64,000 nt of DNA from Streptantibioticus rubrisoli (GTDB lineage Bacteria; Actinomycetota; Actinomycetes; Streptomycetales; Streptomycetaceae): positions 1 through 64,000 of the forward strand of contig NZ_JANFNH010000040.1 of NCBI RefSeq assembly GCF_024436055.1, in the 5' to 3' direction. Positions 24,700 to 33,575 of this stretch are shown one piece after another. The translations under genes and the position numbers were made by a program. Numbering within the stretch: position 1 is the first letter of the stretch; every line of letters starts with the position of its first letter. The notes beneath the pieces were generated by a model that was not told the origin of the DNA, made no database searches, and saw nothing but the letters and a program-made list of their open reading frames with translations.

Positions 24700-25617
24700 A
24701 TGTCAGAACGCGATCGCAGAACCGCTGCCGCCATCGCTCTCGCCGCCGCGGTCACCGGTACCGCGCTGCTGGGTGCCACCGGCTCCGCCACGGCCGCACC
24801 GGCGGCCAAAGGCAGCTCGCACGGAACCCTGACGATCAGCAACGGCACGAAGAAGGTGTTCATCAACGGCCGTTGGGTGGACTTCGGGGTGAAGGTCACC
24901 GACCTCGCCTGGTCGCCGAACGGCGCCAAGGCGGCCTTCATCGACGGCTCGGGCAACCTGGACGTGGCCAACCCCGACGGCAGCGGTCGCGTCGTCGTCG
25001 CCAAGAACCCCGGCGGTTGGACCTGGTCCCACCCCACCTGGCAGGTGTCCCCGGGCGACCGCCGGGTAGGCATTCCAGCGAAGGACAACCTCATCTTCGC
25101 CTCCTACGCCAAGGGCACGGCCCGCCTGGAGTACGTGTCAGCCACCGCCGTGCACGGCACGCCGAAGGCGCTGAGCCTCTTCGGCTACCCCGGCCCCGGT
25201 GGCGGCTCGGTGCCGCAGACTGGCAATGTGTGGCCCAACGCGGCTGGTTCTCATGGAACGTCTGTCTACGCGAACGTGAACACGGGCGATGTCTACATCC
25301 GCGACGACTACCTGCGTCAGATGGGTGGTGTGGTCACCAAGGGCCGGGAGCCCGCTCTGTCGCCCAACGAGGAGGAGATCGTCTTCGTGCGATCCGTGGC
25401 GGGCCACGACCACATCCTCGAGGAGGACCTCAACAACCACTCCGTCAGGGACCTTACCCCGCACGCCACCACCGACTACACCACGCCCGCCTGGTCTTCC
25501 GACGGCACCACGATCGCCGCGCGGACCCACAACGGCACGGTGACCGTTCCGGCCAATGGCTCCGCAGATCCGACCAAGGTCACCTCGGCCGTCGGCATGC
25601 CTGCGTACCGCCGCTGA
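24700..25617 (+). CDS. Secreted TolB/WD40-like beta-propeller protein
   Basis: 305 residues. Signal peptide (hydrophobic 10-32, ATAAPAA cleavage region), then repeated beta-propeller blade motifs: DLAWSPNGAKAAFIDGSGNL, PALSPNEEEIVFVRSVAGHD, TPAWSSDGTTIAARTHNG, as in TolB-like and PD40 repeats. ATG 24700 follows GGGGGGA with a 6-7-nt spacer; earlier in-frame starts are less good. No enzyme motif. Probably an extracellular binding scaffold. The 240 bp upstream hold no gene. Confidence 0.8.
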   Translation: MSERDRRTAAAIALAAAVTGTALLGATGSATAAPAAKGSSHGTLTISNGTKKVFINGRWVDFGVKVTDLAWSPNGAKAAFIDGSGNLDVANPDGSGRVVVAKNPGGWTWSHPTWQVSPGDRRVGIPAKDNLIFASYAKGTARLEYVSATAVHGTPKALSLFGYPGPGGGSVPQTGNVWPNAAGSHGTSVYANVNTGDVYIRDDYLRQMGGVVTKGREPALSPNEEEIVFVRSVAGHDHILEEDLNNHSVRDLTPHATTDYTTPAWSSDGTTIAARTHNGTVTVPANGSADPTKVTSAVGMPAYRR

Positions 25618-25659
25618 CCCCGTCCGCCGCAACCGGCCGGGCTCCCCTGGCGGGTGGCG

Positions 25660-26244
25660 TCACCGCGCCGCCCGGGCGAGCTCGGCCCGCAGTTCGTCCA
25701 GGTGCGCGTCGGACGTCTCGTGCGGCAGGAACTCGACCACGTCAAGGAAGCGGAAGAGGACCTGGCTGCTGGTGATGGCGTACTCGTACTCCGCGAATCC
25801 CACCACCGCCCCCGTCGCGCCGCGGACCGCGCCACGGACAACATGCGCGGTGATGTCATCCGGCTGATCGGCCGTCAGTCCGCGTCGAGCATTCGGCCTG
25901 GCCAGGTAGGGGCAGACCATCGAGGCGTACAGCATGCACGCCCGGTGTCCCGGGCCCTCCAGGGTCGGTGTGAGATTGCGGTACGGCCGCCCGGCGGCCA
26001 ACGCCTCACCGATCGCGGCGGATTCGTTGGCACCCACCACACGCCACACCGGACCCTGCGGCATCACCGTGTCGCACACCGAGCACAGCCGCTCGCGGGC
26101 ACACTCGGCACTGCGTTCGTAGTCGGTGAGGGCGAACCGGGGCTCGTCTCCCTCCCACGGTGTGATCGCCGGGACAGGATAGCCACGGACATCACGCGGC
26201 CGGGCCTCAACGGTCGACGGCATGGGAACCTTCTCGAAGCGCAT
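25660..26244 (-). CDS. Hypothetical protein with CxxC motifs
   Basis: 194 residues with no signal peptide. Two cysteine clusters stand out: CARERLCSVCDTVMPQG (about 49-65) and HRACMLYASMVCPYL, spacing suggestive of a metal or zinc-ribbon site. The C-terminal third is helical (TSSQVLFRFLDVVEFLPHET). Family not recognised. ATG 26244 is used here (GGTAGG 8 nt before); ATG 26223 with AGAAGG is an equally good start. Convergent with the beta-propeller gene, 42 bp apart. Confidence 0.6.
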   Translation of the reverse strand: MRFEKVPMPSTVEARPRDVRGYPVPAITPWEGDEPRFALTDYERSAECARERLCSVCDTVMPQGPVWRVVGANESAAIGEALAAGRPYRNLTPTLEGPGHRACMLYASMVCPYLARPNARRGLTADQPDDITAHVVRGAVRGATGAVVGFAEYEYAITSSQVLFRFLDVVEFLPHETSDAHLDELRAELARAAR

Positions 26245-26404
26245 GACCCATGCCTACCAGGCCCCAACTCACCATGCCACGGCCGGTCGTGTGGGTTTCG
26301 TCGCTCTGGCCGGGCAGCCGGGCCTTGGGCGAATGCGCCGGAAGCCTCTGCGGATGCGGGCAGGGTGAGGCCGTTCGGTACCCGCCCGGGTCTCCGGGGG
26401 CTCC

Positions 26405-27091
26405 TCACCATGCCCGGTACCGGTGCTCCGGTCGGCCCGTTGCGCCGTACCGCAGTTCGAGCCGGGCATGCCCTGCCCGTACGAGGTAGGACAGGTAGCG
26501 GTGGGCGGTCGCCCGGGACACACCCGTCGCCTCCGCGACCTCGGCCGCGGACAGGTCCCGTTGGGCCGACCGCACCACGTCCCGTACCAGTGCGAGCGTC
26601 GGTGCCGAGTGGCCATGGGCCGACCCGGCGGGCAGGGCGCTCGGCCGGGCGGCGTTGAACAGCGCGTCCACCTCGGCCTGTTCGGTCTCCGCCTGCGGGT
26701 CCAGTGCGTCCACCCGGTGGCGCAACTCCCTGTAGGAGGTGAGCCGTTCGGCGAGTGCGGCGAGTCCGAAGGGCTTGACGAGATACCCCACGGCACCCAG
26801 TTGCATCGCCGTCCGCACCGACGCGACATCGCGCGCCGCTGTCGTCATGATCGCGTCGGGGCGCGTTCCGGCCGAGTCGCCGGTGAGCCGCCGAAGCACA
26901 TCCAGTCCGCTGCCGTCGGGCAGATACACATCGAGCAGCATCAGGTCCGGTTTCAGCGAATTGACCGCCGCCAGCGCGTCGGCGACCGTCCCCGACCGTC
27001 CCACCACTTCGAACCCCGGCACACGACTGACGTAACCGGCGTGGATGCCGCTGACTCGGAAGTCGTCCTCCACGACGAGGGTTTTGATCAC
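26405..27091 (-). CDS. CitB/DcuR-type response regulator
   Basis: 228 residues. Receiver domain with acidic pair Asp9/Asp10 (VVEDD), phospho-acceptor Asp54 (LMLLDVYLPDGSG) and Lys in YLVKPFG. The C-terminal half has the helix-turn-helix of CitB-family regulators (SAAEVAEATGVSRATAHRYL, then SYLVRAGHARLELRYGATGR). Its ATG overlaps the kinase stop by 4 bp (27088-27091), so the pair is co-translated. Likely activates the divergent ABC importer operon (inference from position). Confidence 0.92.
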   Translation of the reverse strand: MIKTLVVEDDFRVSGIHAGYVSRVPGFEVVGRSGTVADALAAVNSLKPDLMLLDVYLPDGSGLDVLRRLTGDSAGTRPDAIMTTAARDVASVRTAMQLGAVGYLVKPFGLAALAERLTSYRELRHRVDALDPQAETEQAEVDALFNAARPSALPAGSAHGHSAPTLALVRDVVRSAQRDLSAAEVAEATGVSRATAHRYLSYLVRAGHARLELRYGATGRPEHRYRAW

Positions 27092-28764
27092 CAGTCTGCT
27101 CCCTTCTCGGCCAGTCCGGCCGCGGGCAGCGTCCGCGGGGCGGAGGCGGCGTCCGGCCCTGTCCCGTGGGGCTGCGGCAGGACGACGGTGAAGACCGCAC
27201 CTGGGCCTTCGCTGACGTCGATCGTTCCCCCGTGCCGCTGCACCAGCCGGTGTACCAGGGCGAGCCCGAGCCCGCGACGCGCGGTGCCGCGGTCGGGACG
27301 GGTCGACCAGCCGTCCTCGAAGATCCGCTCCCGTACCACGGCTGGTACGCCGGGACCGCTGTCCGCCACCCGTACCGTCACCTGCGTGGCGTCCTCGGCC
27401 ATCGAAAGGCGCACCTCGGGCGGTCCCTCGCCGCCGGAGGCCGCCGCATCCACCGCGTTGTCCACCAGATTGCCGACGATCGTCAGCAGCCGGTCCAGGT
27501 GGGGTGGCCGCTCGCCCAGTTCGGAGTCCCGGCTGAGCACAAGACGCACCCCGCGCTCCGCCGCGACCATGGTCTTCGCCATCACCAGGCCGACCATCAA
27601 CGGATTGCCGATCCGCTCACGCACCGACTCGGCGAGCGACGGGTTCGCCCCGGCCGATCCGACCGCGAACTCGAACGCCGCGTCGTGCTCGCCCAACTCC
27701 AGCAGACCGGCGAGGATGTGCATGCGGTTGGAGAACTCGTGCTGCTGGGCACGGAGCGCGTCGGTGAGGCCGCGCACCGAGTCCAACTCACGTAGCAGTC
27801 CCACGAGTTCGGTTTGGTCGCGTACGGTGACCACAGCGCCGAGTTCACGGCCGTGCAGGGTCACCGGCATCCGGTTGAGCACAAGGCAGTGGCTGTCGGT
27901 GACCACGGTTATGTCGCTGCCGGTGAGGGTGCCGTCCAGGGCGCGGCGCAGCCGTCCGTCCGGCAGCGTCTCGTCCAGCCGCGACCCCAGCCCGGCGCTC
28001 AACCCGAGCAGTTGGCGCGCCTCGGCGTTGACGACCGTGATCCTGCCGAGCGGATCGAAGGCGACCACGCCTTCGCGGATGCCATGCAGCATCGCCTCGC
28101 GGTCCTGCAGCAGTCCGGCGATGTCGTCGAGTTCCAGGCCGAACGTCGACTTCTTGAGCCGACGGGCGAGCAGGGACGCGGCGCTGGCACCCACCGTAAG
28201 GGCAATTCCGGCATAAAGGGCAAAGGTTGGCAGCTCTCCCCAGAGTTGTCTGGCGACCTGTTTCTCCGAGATGCCGACCGAGACCTCGCCGAGGAGTGTG
28301 CCGCTGGGTGTGCGCAGTGGGGCCTTGCCGTTGGCGGAACGGCCGGTGAACCCCACGTCGATCCCCACGTGCGTCCTGCCGTCGGGTCGCGCACCCCCGT
28401 CACGCTTGCCGATGAGGGCCGGGTTGGGGTGCGAGTGCCGGATTCCGCGCAGGTCGAACACCACGACGTAGCGGGCACCCGAGGCCGCCCTGATCCGTTC
28501 CGCGATCCGCTGCACCGCGTCGCCGCGTCCGCCGAGTTCCATGGCCCGCACCAGCTGCGGGTCGGAGGCGGTGGTCGAGGCGATGGCGAGCGCCTGGTTC
28601 TCGTACTGCCGGTCCAGCTGAGCGCTTTGCGCGAAGGCAAGCAGAACGAAGCCGATGGCGCTGGTCAGAGCGAGGATGGCCAGTTGCCACACAAGAATGC
28701 GGGCATACAGCTTCCTGTTGCGGCCGCGCCACCCGCCGAGCCGATTCAACGCGCGAGTGGGCAT
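27088..28764 (-). CDS. CitA/DcuS-type sensor histidine kinase
   Basis: 558 residues. Two membrane helices (about 24-46 and 178-200) enclose an extracytoplasmic PAS/Cache-like sensor; a cytoplasmic PAS follows (about 218-325), then the H-box QQHEFSNRMH with His342 and an HATPase with N-box NLVDNAVDA, DSGPGVP and RRGLGLALV. Kinases of this type usually sense small carboxylates. ATG 28764 has a weak SD. Divergent from the importer genes over 201 bp that contain interleaved inverted repeats. Confidence 0.92.
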   Translation of the reverse strand: MPTRALNRLGGWRGRNRKLYARILVWQLAILALTSAIGFVLLAFAQSAQLDRQYENQALAIASTTASDPQLVRAMELGGRGDAVQRIAERIRAASGARYVVVFDLRGIRHSHPNPALIGKRDGGARPDGRTHVGIDVGFTGRSANGKAPLRTPSGTLLGEVSVGISEKQVARQLWGELPTFALYAGIALTVGASAASLLARRLKKSTFGLELDDIAGLLQDREAMLHGIREGVVAFDPLGRITVVNAEARQLLGLSAGLGSRLDETLPDGRLRRALDGTLTGSDITVVTDSHCLVLNRMPVTLHGRELGAVVTVRDQTELVGLLRELDSVRGLTDALRAQQHEFSNRMHILAGLLELGEHDAAFEFAVGSAGANPSLAESVRERIGNPLMVGLVMAKTMVAAERGVRLVLSRDSELGERPPHLDRLLTIVGNLVDNAVDAAASGGEGPPEVRLSMAEDATQVTVRVADSGPGVPAVVRERIFEDGWSTRPDRGTARRGLGLALVHRLVQRHGGTIDVSEGPGAVFTVVLPQPHGTGPDAASAPRTLPAAGLAEKGADW

Positions 28765-28772
28765 TGCGCCGA

Positions 28773-28832
28773 TTGTGCATAGCCGAAAGCGTTCTGCCTA
28801 CCCCCTTCGGCTGCGAGCACAATGCGCAGAAC
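28773..28832. promoter_or_regulatory. Interleaved inverted repeats between kinase and ABC operon
   Basis: Three pairs in order a-b-c / b'-a'-c': TTGTGC 28773-28778 with GCACAA 28817-28822; AGCCGAA 28781-28787 with TTCGGCT 28806-28812; GTTCTGC 28791-28797 with GCAGAAC 28826-28832. The nesting could be operator sites for the response regulator or a leader-RNA fold. Confidence 0.5.
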
Positions 28833-28965
28833 TCTTCTTAACGCGGGAAAGCCGCGCAACGCGCGCAAGGCTCGTCGGCCCGCCGTACCCGCCCTATGGT
28901 CTCGTCACCCGCTTGAAACCCCCGCGAAACGCATGGGTGCCCGGGGCTGAAAGGAGACAGATGTG

Positions 28966-29826
28966 ATGGCTGCTGTGAGCAACCATACGGCGAGCCGGAG
29001 GGCGGACCGAGCCGAGCGGGAGGACGCCCGGATCGAGATCTCCGGGCTCACGAAGCGGTTCCTGACACCCGGCGGTGAGCTGTTCACAGCGTTGCGTGAC
29101 GTTACGTTCACGGTTGAGCCGGGCCAGTTCTGCGCGGTGGTGGGCCCGACCGGCTGCGGCAAGTCGACGACACTGAGCATGGTCTCCGGGCTCGACCGGC
29201 CGAGCGAGGGCTCGGTCAAGGTCGGCGGCCGCGAAGTCGACGGCATCACCGACGGTGTCAGCTTCATGTTCCAAGCGGACGCTCTGCTGCCGTGGAAGAC
29301 CGTCCTCGGCAACGTGCTGATGGGCCCGGTCTTCCGTGGCGTCCCCAAGCAGGAGGCCCACGCGTCGGCGCGCGACTGGCTGCGCCGCGTGGGCCTGACG
29401 GGGTTCGAGGACCGCTACCCCCACCAGTTGTCGGGCGGTATGCGCAAGCGGGTGGCGATGGCCGCCGCGCTGATCAACGAGCCGAAGATACTGATCATGG
29501 ACGAGCCCTTCGGTGCTCTGGACGTGCAGACCAAGGCGATCATGTCGACCGAACTGCTGAGCCTGTGGGAACAGATCCGCCCGTCGGTCATCTTCATCAC
29601 CCACGACCTCGACGAGGCCGTGGCGCTCGCCGACCGCGTCGTCGTCATGACGTCCAGCCCCGGTTCGGTCAAGGCGGTCTTCGACATCGACCTGCCGCGT
29701 CCGCGCGGTTCGGTCCAGGAGATCCGCTTCCAGCCCCGCTTCACCGAACTCCAGCACCAGATCTGGGACACGCTGCGCGAAGAAGTGGAGCGCGCCTACG
29801 CACGCACCGCAGGAGGTACGGCATGA
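28966..29826 (+). CDS. NitT/TauT-type ABC transporter ATP-binding protein
   Basis: 286 residues. Walker A GPTGCGKST, Q-loop MFQADALLPW, signature LSGGMRKRVAMA, Walker B ILIMDEP and H-switch ITHDLDEA are all present, in the nitrate/sulfonate/taurine subfamily pattern (DALLPWKTVLGNV). AAGGAGA at 28951-28957 serves GTG 28963 or ATG 28966. Its stop overlaps the permease start by 4 bp (29823-29826). Energises uptake of a small, probably anionic, solute by the next two gene products. Confidence 0.94.
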   Translation: MAAVSNHTASRRADRAEREDARIEISGLTKRFLTPGGELFTALRDVTFTVEPGQFCAVVGPTGCGKSTTLSMVSGLDRPSEGSVKVGGREVDGITDGVSFMFQADALLPWKTVLGNVLMGPVFRGVPKQEAHASARDWLRRVGLTGFEDRYPHQLSGGMRKRVAMAAALINEPKILIMDEPFGALDVQTKAIMSTELLSLWEQIRPSVIFITHDLDEAVALADRVVVMTSSPGSVKAVFDIDLPRPRGSVQEIRFQPRFTELQHQIWDTLREEVERAYARTAGGTA

Positions 29827-30695
29827 GCATGACGTCCACCACCACCGCCGCGGTCCCCGAAAGCGCGCAGGCGTCAGCCGCGGCCGCCAAGCGAGCCGCA
29901 CGGCGGCGCATCGCGTCGGTGTGGGCGGGCCGCATCGGTCTCGCGGTCATCGCCATCGGCGGCTGGCAGGCATGCACCACCTGGGGAGTCGTCGACCCCT
30001 TCTTCTTCGGGCAGCCGTCCGGCATCGCCAAGCGGCTGGTCGACCTCTTCCAGCACGGCACCGAGTTCGGGTCCTTCTACTCCAACATCTGGACCACGAT
30101 CCAGGAGGCGCTCATCGGCTTCGCCGTCGGCGCGCTCGCCGGAGTCGTCTTCGGCGTCGCGCTGGGCCAGAGCCGCTTCCTGTCCGATGTGCTCGGTCCC
30201 TACATCAAGATGGTGAACGCGATTCCGCGCATCGTCCTCGGTTCGATCTTCATCGTCGCCTTCGGCATCGGTGTCCTGCCGAAGATCCTGCTCGCCGCGG
30301 TGCTGGTGTTCTTCATCGTCTTCTTCAACGCGTTCCAGGGCGTGCGGGAGGTCGACCGCAACATCCTCGCCAACGCCAAGGTGCTCGGCGCCTCGCAGAC
30401 GCAGATCATCCGTCACGTCATCGTGCCCTCCGCCCTCACCTGGATCATCGCCAGCCTGCACTCCGCCTTCGGCTTCGCCATCGTCGGCGCGCTCGTCGGC
30501 GAGGTGCTCGGCGCGCAGAGCGGTCTCGGCCTGGTCATCAAGACCGCACAGAACAACTTCGACCCCAACGGCGTGTTCGCGACCATGCTCGTCATCTCGG
30601 TCATCGTGCTCGGCGCCGAGTGGCTGATCGGCAAGCTCGAACGCCGACTGCTGGCCTGGCGCCCGCCAGCCCCGTCCGAGTCCAACGTCCTGTGA
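29823..30695 (+). CDS. NitT/TauT-type ABC transporter permease
   Basis: 290 residues with six predicted membrane helices after a basic N-terminus (AAAAKRAARRRIASVWAG). The EAA-type coupling loop is EVDRNILANAKVLGASQTQI. SD AGGAGG lies inside the upstream ATPase gene. The permease belongs with the ATPase before it and the lipoprotein after it. Confidence 0.93.
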   Translation: MSMTSTTTAAVPESAQASAAAAKRAARRRIASVWAGRIGLAVIAIGGWQACTTWGVVDPFFFGQPSGIAKRLVDLFQHGTEFGSFYSNIWTTIQEALIGFAVGALAGVVFGVALGQSRFLSDVLGPYIKMVNAIPRIVLGSIFIVAFGIGVLPKILLAAVLVFFIVFFNAFQGVREVDRNILANAKVLGASQTQIIRHVIVPSALTWIIASLHSAFGFAIVGALVGEVLGAQSGLGLVIKTAQNNFDPNGVFATMLVISVIVLGAEWLIGKLERRLLAWRPPAPSESNVL

Positions 30696-30784
30696 CCACC
30701 ACTGTCCCCTCCTCACCCTCTCCTCACCCCCACCCCTGCCCCGGGTTGCGTTTCCCAGAAATCCCGAAAGGAGCCTGGCACGCC

Positions 30785-31864
30785 ATGCTCAAGAGATCCC
30801 TCACCGCGTCCCTCGTCACCGTCCTCGCCCTTGGCGCGGCCACCGCGTGTTCCAGCAGCTCCGGCACTTCGTCCAACGCCAGCGGTACGCCGACGGTGAC
30901 GCTCATGGTCGGCGGCATCGACAAGCAGATCTACCTGCCCTACCAACTGGCGCAGGACCTGGGCTTCTACAAGAAGTACGGCGTCAACGTGAAGTTGAGC
31001 ACCGAGACCGACGGTGGCGTCGGCGCCGAGGACGCGATGGCCTCGGGACAGGTCGACATGGCAGGCGCCTGGTACAACCACACCATCGACTTCCAGGCGA
31101 AGGGCAAGTCGGTCGAGGACGTGGTCCAGCTCTCCGGTGCGCCGGGCGAGCGTGAGATGTGCGCCACCAAATCGGGCGTCCACTCGGCGGCGGACTTCCG
31201 CGGCAAGACCCTCGGCGTCACCGACCTCGGTTCGGGCACCGACACCCTGACCAAGTTCCTGGCCGCCAACAAGGGGATCAAGCCGGACCAGTTGACCCGG
31301 ATCGGCGTCGGCGCGGGCTCGACCGCGGTCGCCGCACTGCAGAACGGCAAGGCGGCGTGCGTGATGACAACGCAGCCAACGGTCACCGCGATTGAGAAGA
31401 AGGGCATCGGCTACTCGGCCATCGACCTGGCCAGCACCCAGGGTGCCCAGTCCGCGATGGGCGGGGCCTGGCCTGCGGCTGGCGTCCTGGCCCGCACCGA
31501 CTGGGTCAACTCCCACAAGGACACGGTGCAGAAGGTCGTCGACGCGCTGGTGGCCACCATGCACTGGATCAACACGCACTCCGCGGCCGACATCGCCGAC
31601 AAACTGCCGCCGTCGTTCGTGAACAACGCCCTGGTCACCAAGGCCGATTACATCGCCGCGCTGAACCAGGACAAGGGTCAGTTCCTCCCCGACGGCATCA
31701 TGCCCGCGAGCGGACCCAAGACTGCCCTGGCGACGGAGGAACTGGCGGGCAACGCCACCTCCTCGATCAACCTGGGCACGACGTTCACCAACGACTTCGC
31801 CATCAAGGCCAACAAGCTCGAGGGCTTCACCATCAAGACGACCGCGGCCGGACCCAACGGCTGA
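30785..31864 (+). CDS. NitT/TauT-type ABC transporter substrate-binding lipoprotein
   Basis: 359 residues; lipobox ends at Cys22 (ALGAATAC), followed by a Ser-rich spacer and a SsuA/THI5-like periplasmic-binding fold (YLPYQLAQDLGFYKKYGVNV, then GVGAEDAMASGQVDMAGAWY). ATG 30785 with AAAGGAG upstream; 89 bp after the permease. Substrate is not evident: the nitrate, sulfonate, thiamine-precursor and aromatic-acid branches share this fold. A 14-bp-stem terminator follows. Confidence 0.92.
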   Translation: MLKRSLTASLVTVLALGAATACSSSSGTSSNASGTPTVTLMVGGIDKQIYLPYQLAQDLGFYKKYGVNVKLSTETDGGVGAEDAMASGQVDMAGAWYNHTIDFQAKGKSVEDVVQLSGAPGEREMCATKSGVHSAADFRGKTLGVTDLGSGTDTLTKFLAANKGIKPDQLTRIGVGAGSTAVAALQNGKAACVMTTQPTVTAIEKKGIGYSAIDLASTQGAQSAMGGAWPAAGVLARTDWVNSHKDTVQKVVDALVATMHWINTHSAADIADKLPPSFVNNALVTKADYIAALNQDKGQFLPDGIMPASGPKTALATEELAGNATSSINLGTTFTNDFAIKANKLEGFTIKTTAAGPNG

Positions 31865-31883
31865 ACTGAGGCACACGACCACA

Positions 31884-31919
31884 CGGGCGCCCAGGTGACA
31901 ACGGCCACCTGGGCGCCCG
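31884..31919 (+). terminator. Terminator of the NitT/TauT operon
   Basis: CGGGCGCCCAGGTG (31884-31897), 8-nt loop, exact complement at 31906-31919, 19 bp after the last stop codon of the operon. Confidence 0.88.
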
Positions 31920-32045
31920 CCGACCGAGCCCCCAAGGCATTTCTCAAGTGTGAACGGCCTGACTACGTTCGGGATACGGCGAAAGGTATGTATCCGGCTC
32001 GGGTTGGAAGTCCCCGAGCCGACAAAGAAGTCAGGAGCGATCGGC

Positions 32046-32338
32046 ATGGCAAAGGGATATCTGGTCGGCACGTACCGATCGGTGCGCGCACCGGAAAGGC
32101 TTGCCGCGTACGGGGAGTTGGCGAAGCCCGCGCTGGAGGCGGCTGGCGGCCGGATTCTGACCCGCGGCGGCAGGGGGACCGTATTCGAGCCGGGGGTGCC
32201 CGAGCGCACGGTCCTGGTGGAGTTCCCCAGCTACGCTGCCGCGGTCACGGCCGACGAGAGTGAGGACTACCGCGGGCCATCGCGGTGCTGGACGACGGTG
32301 CGGAGCGGGATGTGCGGATCGTGGAGGGGCTTGACTGA
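32046..32338 (+). pseudogene. DUF1330 family protein broken by a frameshift
   Basis: ATG 32046 follows AGGAG at 8 nt. The frame reads MAKGYLVGTYRSVRAPERLA and FPSYAAAVTADESEDYR, typical DUF1330, then derails at about 32272. One base later the expected end resumes in another frame: AIAVLDDGAERDVRIVEGLD and TGA at 32336-32338. A single missing base in CGCGGGCC explains it: either a true mutation or a sequencing error. An intact protein would have about 97 residues. Confidence 0.75.
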
Positions 32339-32474
32339 GCGCCCCGGCCATCGGCGTGGTCCCGCAGGCAACGGTGAGGAACCCGTATGCCGCGTGTCGC
32401 GGCGGCGTAACCGCGTTCCGCCCGCAGGGCTCGCGCCCGCAGGCACGGGTGACCGGGCGTGCTAGGTTCTGGCC

Positions 32475-33575
32475 ATGGCGAGAGAACAGCGCCAGGCCAC
32501 GATGGCGGATGTGGCGCGCAAGGCTGGGGTCTCGGTCTCCACGGTCTCGCGGGCGCTGAGGGGTTTGCCGACGGTGTCCCCCGATGCCAGGGACCGAGTG
32601 GAGCGGGCGGCCCGCGAGTTGTCGTTCGCCCTTTCCCGTAGCGCGTCGAGCCTGGTGACGGGGAAGACCGGTCGCGTCGCCGTGCTCATGCCCGGTCTGG
32701 AGCGCGCGCCCTGGTTCCTCGGTACCGCCCTGACCGGCATGGCGAGCGGGCTCAGCGAGGCTGGTCTGGACCTGCTGGTCTATGTGGTCACCAACGAGGC
32801 GGAACGCGCGGAGTTCTTCGATAGGCTCCCGGCCCGCCGCAACGCGGACGCGTTGATGGTGACGTCGTTCATCCTCACCGAGGAGGAGCGGGAGCGCCTG
32901 GACGACCTCGGCGTGCCGGTGGTCTTCGCCAGCCAGCACGCCCCCGGCCGCGCCAGCGTCTATGTCGACGACGTGGCAGCCGCCCACCAGGGCGTCCGGC
33001 ACCTGATCAACCTCGGGCACCGGCACATCGCCCATCTGCGCCTGGCGGTCGAGGACTCGTTCGTATGGAGCGCACAGGACCGGCTCGTCGGCTACCGGCG
33101 CGCACTGAAGGAAGCCGGGCTGCCCTGGGACGACTCCCTCGTGGTGCACGCCGAGTACGGCCGTGGCGGCGTCCGCCGGGCGGTCGGCTGGTTGCTGAGC
33201 CTGCCCCAGTTGCCCACCGCCGTCTTTGTCGAGTCCGACGAGATGGCCTTCGAGGTGCTCGGCGTGCTGCGTTCCTGCGGGATCGACGTGCCCGGCCGGA
33301 TGTCCGTTCTCGGCTTCGACGACCACCCTCTGGCGGAGGCCATGGACCTGTCGACCATCGCGCAGTCGGCGTGGGACACCGGGCGTGAGGCCGCCGGGCT
33401 CGTCTCCTCCATCCTCGCCGAGCCATGCGGCGACCCGGCCCGGCACGTGGTGATCCCCACCCGGTTCATCCCACGCGGGACCACGGCCGCGCCTCCGCAG
33501 GACGCCGCAGCGGTGTCCTCGGGCGGCGGGACTCAGTGGGGAGCGGCGTCGGCGGACCCCACTGAGGGGTTCTGA
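32475..33575 (+). CDS. LacI-family transcriptional regulator (copy 1)
   Basis: 366 residues. LacI HTH at 8-30 (ATMADVARKAGVSVSTVSRA), hinge, then a sugar-sensing PBP-like domain (VSVLGFDDHPLAEAMDLST near the end). It is a close paralog of the convergent gene at 33533-34621: they share SVSTVSRALRG, AARELSF, SRSASSLVTGKTGRVAVL and QDRLVGYRRAL. The 3' ends overlap by 43 bp. ATG 32475 has only a weak SD. No LacI-type operator was found upstream of this copy. Confidence 0.92.
   Translation: MAREQRQATMADVARKAGVSVSTVSRALRGLPTVSPDARDRVERAARELSFALSRSASSLVTGKTGRVAVLMPGLERAPWFLGTALTGMASGLSEAGLDLLVYVVTNEAERAEFFDRLPARRNADALMVTSFILTEEERERLDDLGVPVVFASQHAPGRASVYVDDVAAAHQGVRHLINLGHRHIAHLRLAVEDSFVWSAQDRLVGYRRALKEAGLPWDDSLVVHAEYGRGGVRRAVGWLLSLPQLPTAVFVESDEMAFEVLGVLRSCGIDVPGRMSVLGFDDHPLAEAMDLSTIAQSAWDTGREAAGLVSSILAEPCGDPARHVVIPTRFIPRGTTAAPPQDAAAVSSGGGTQWGAASADPTEGF

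Noticed and set aside
28935-28950. GGGTGCCCGGGGCTGA just before the NitT/TauT operon, reminiscent of part of a thiamine riboswitch
   Set aside because: The other TPP-riboswitch blocks (CTGAGA, the ACC-CTT-GAA core and the closing CCGG element) are missing, and the stretch is adjacent to the start codon.
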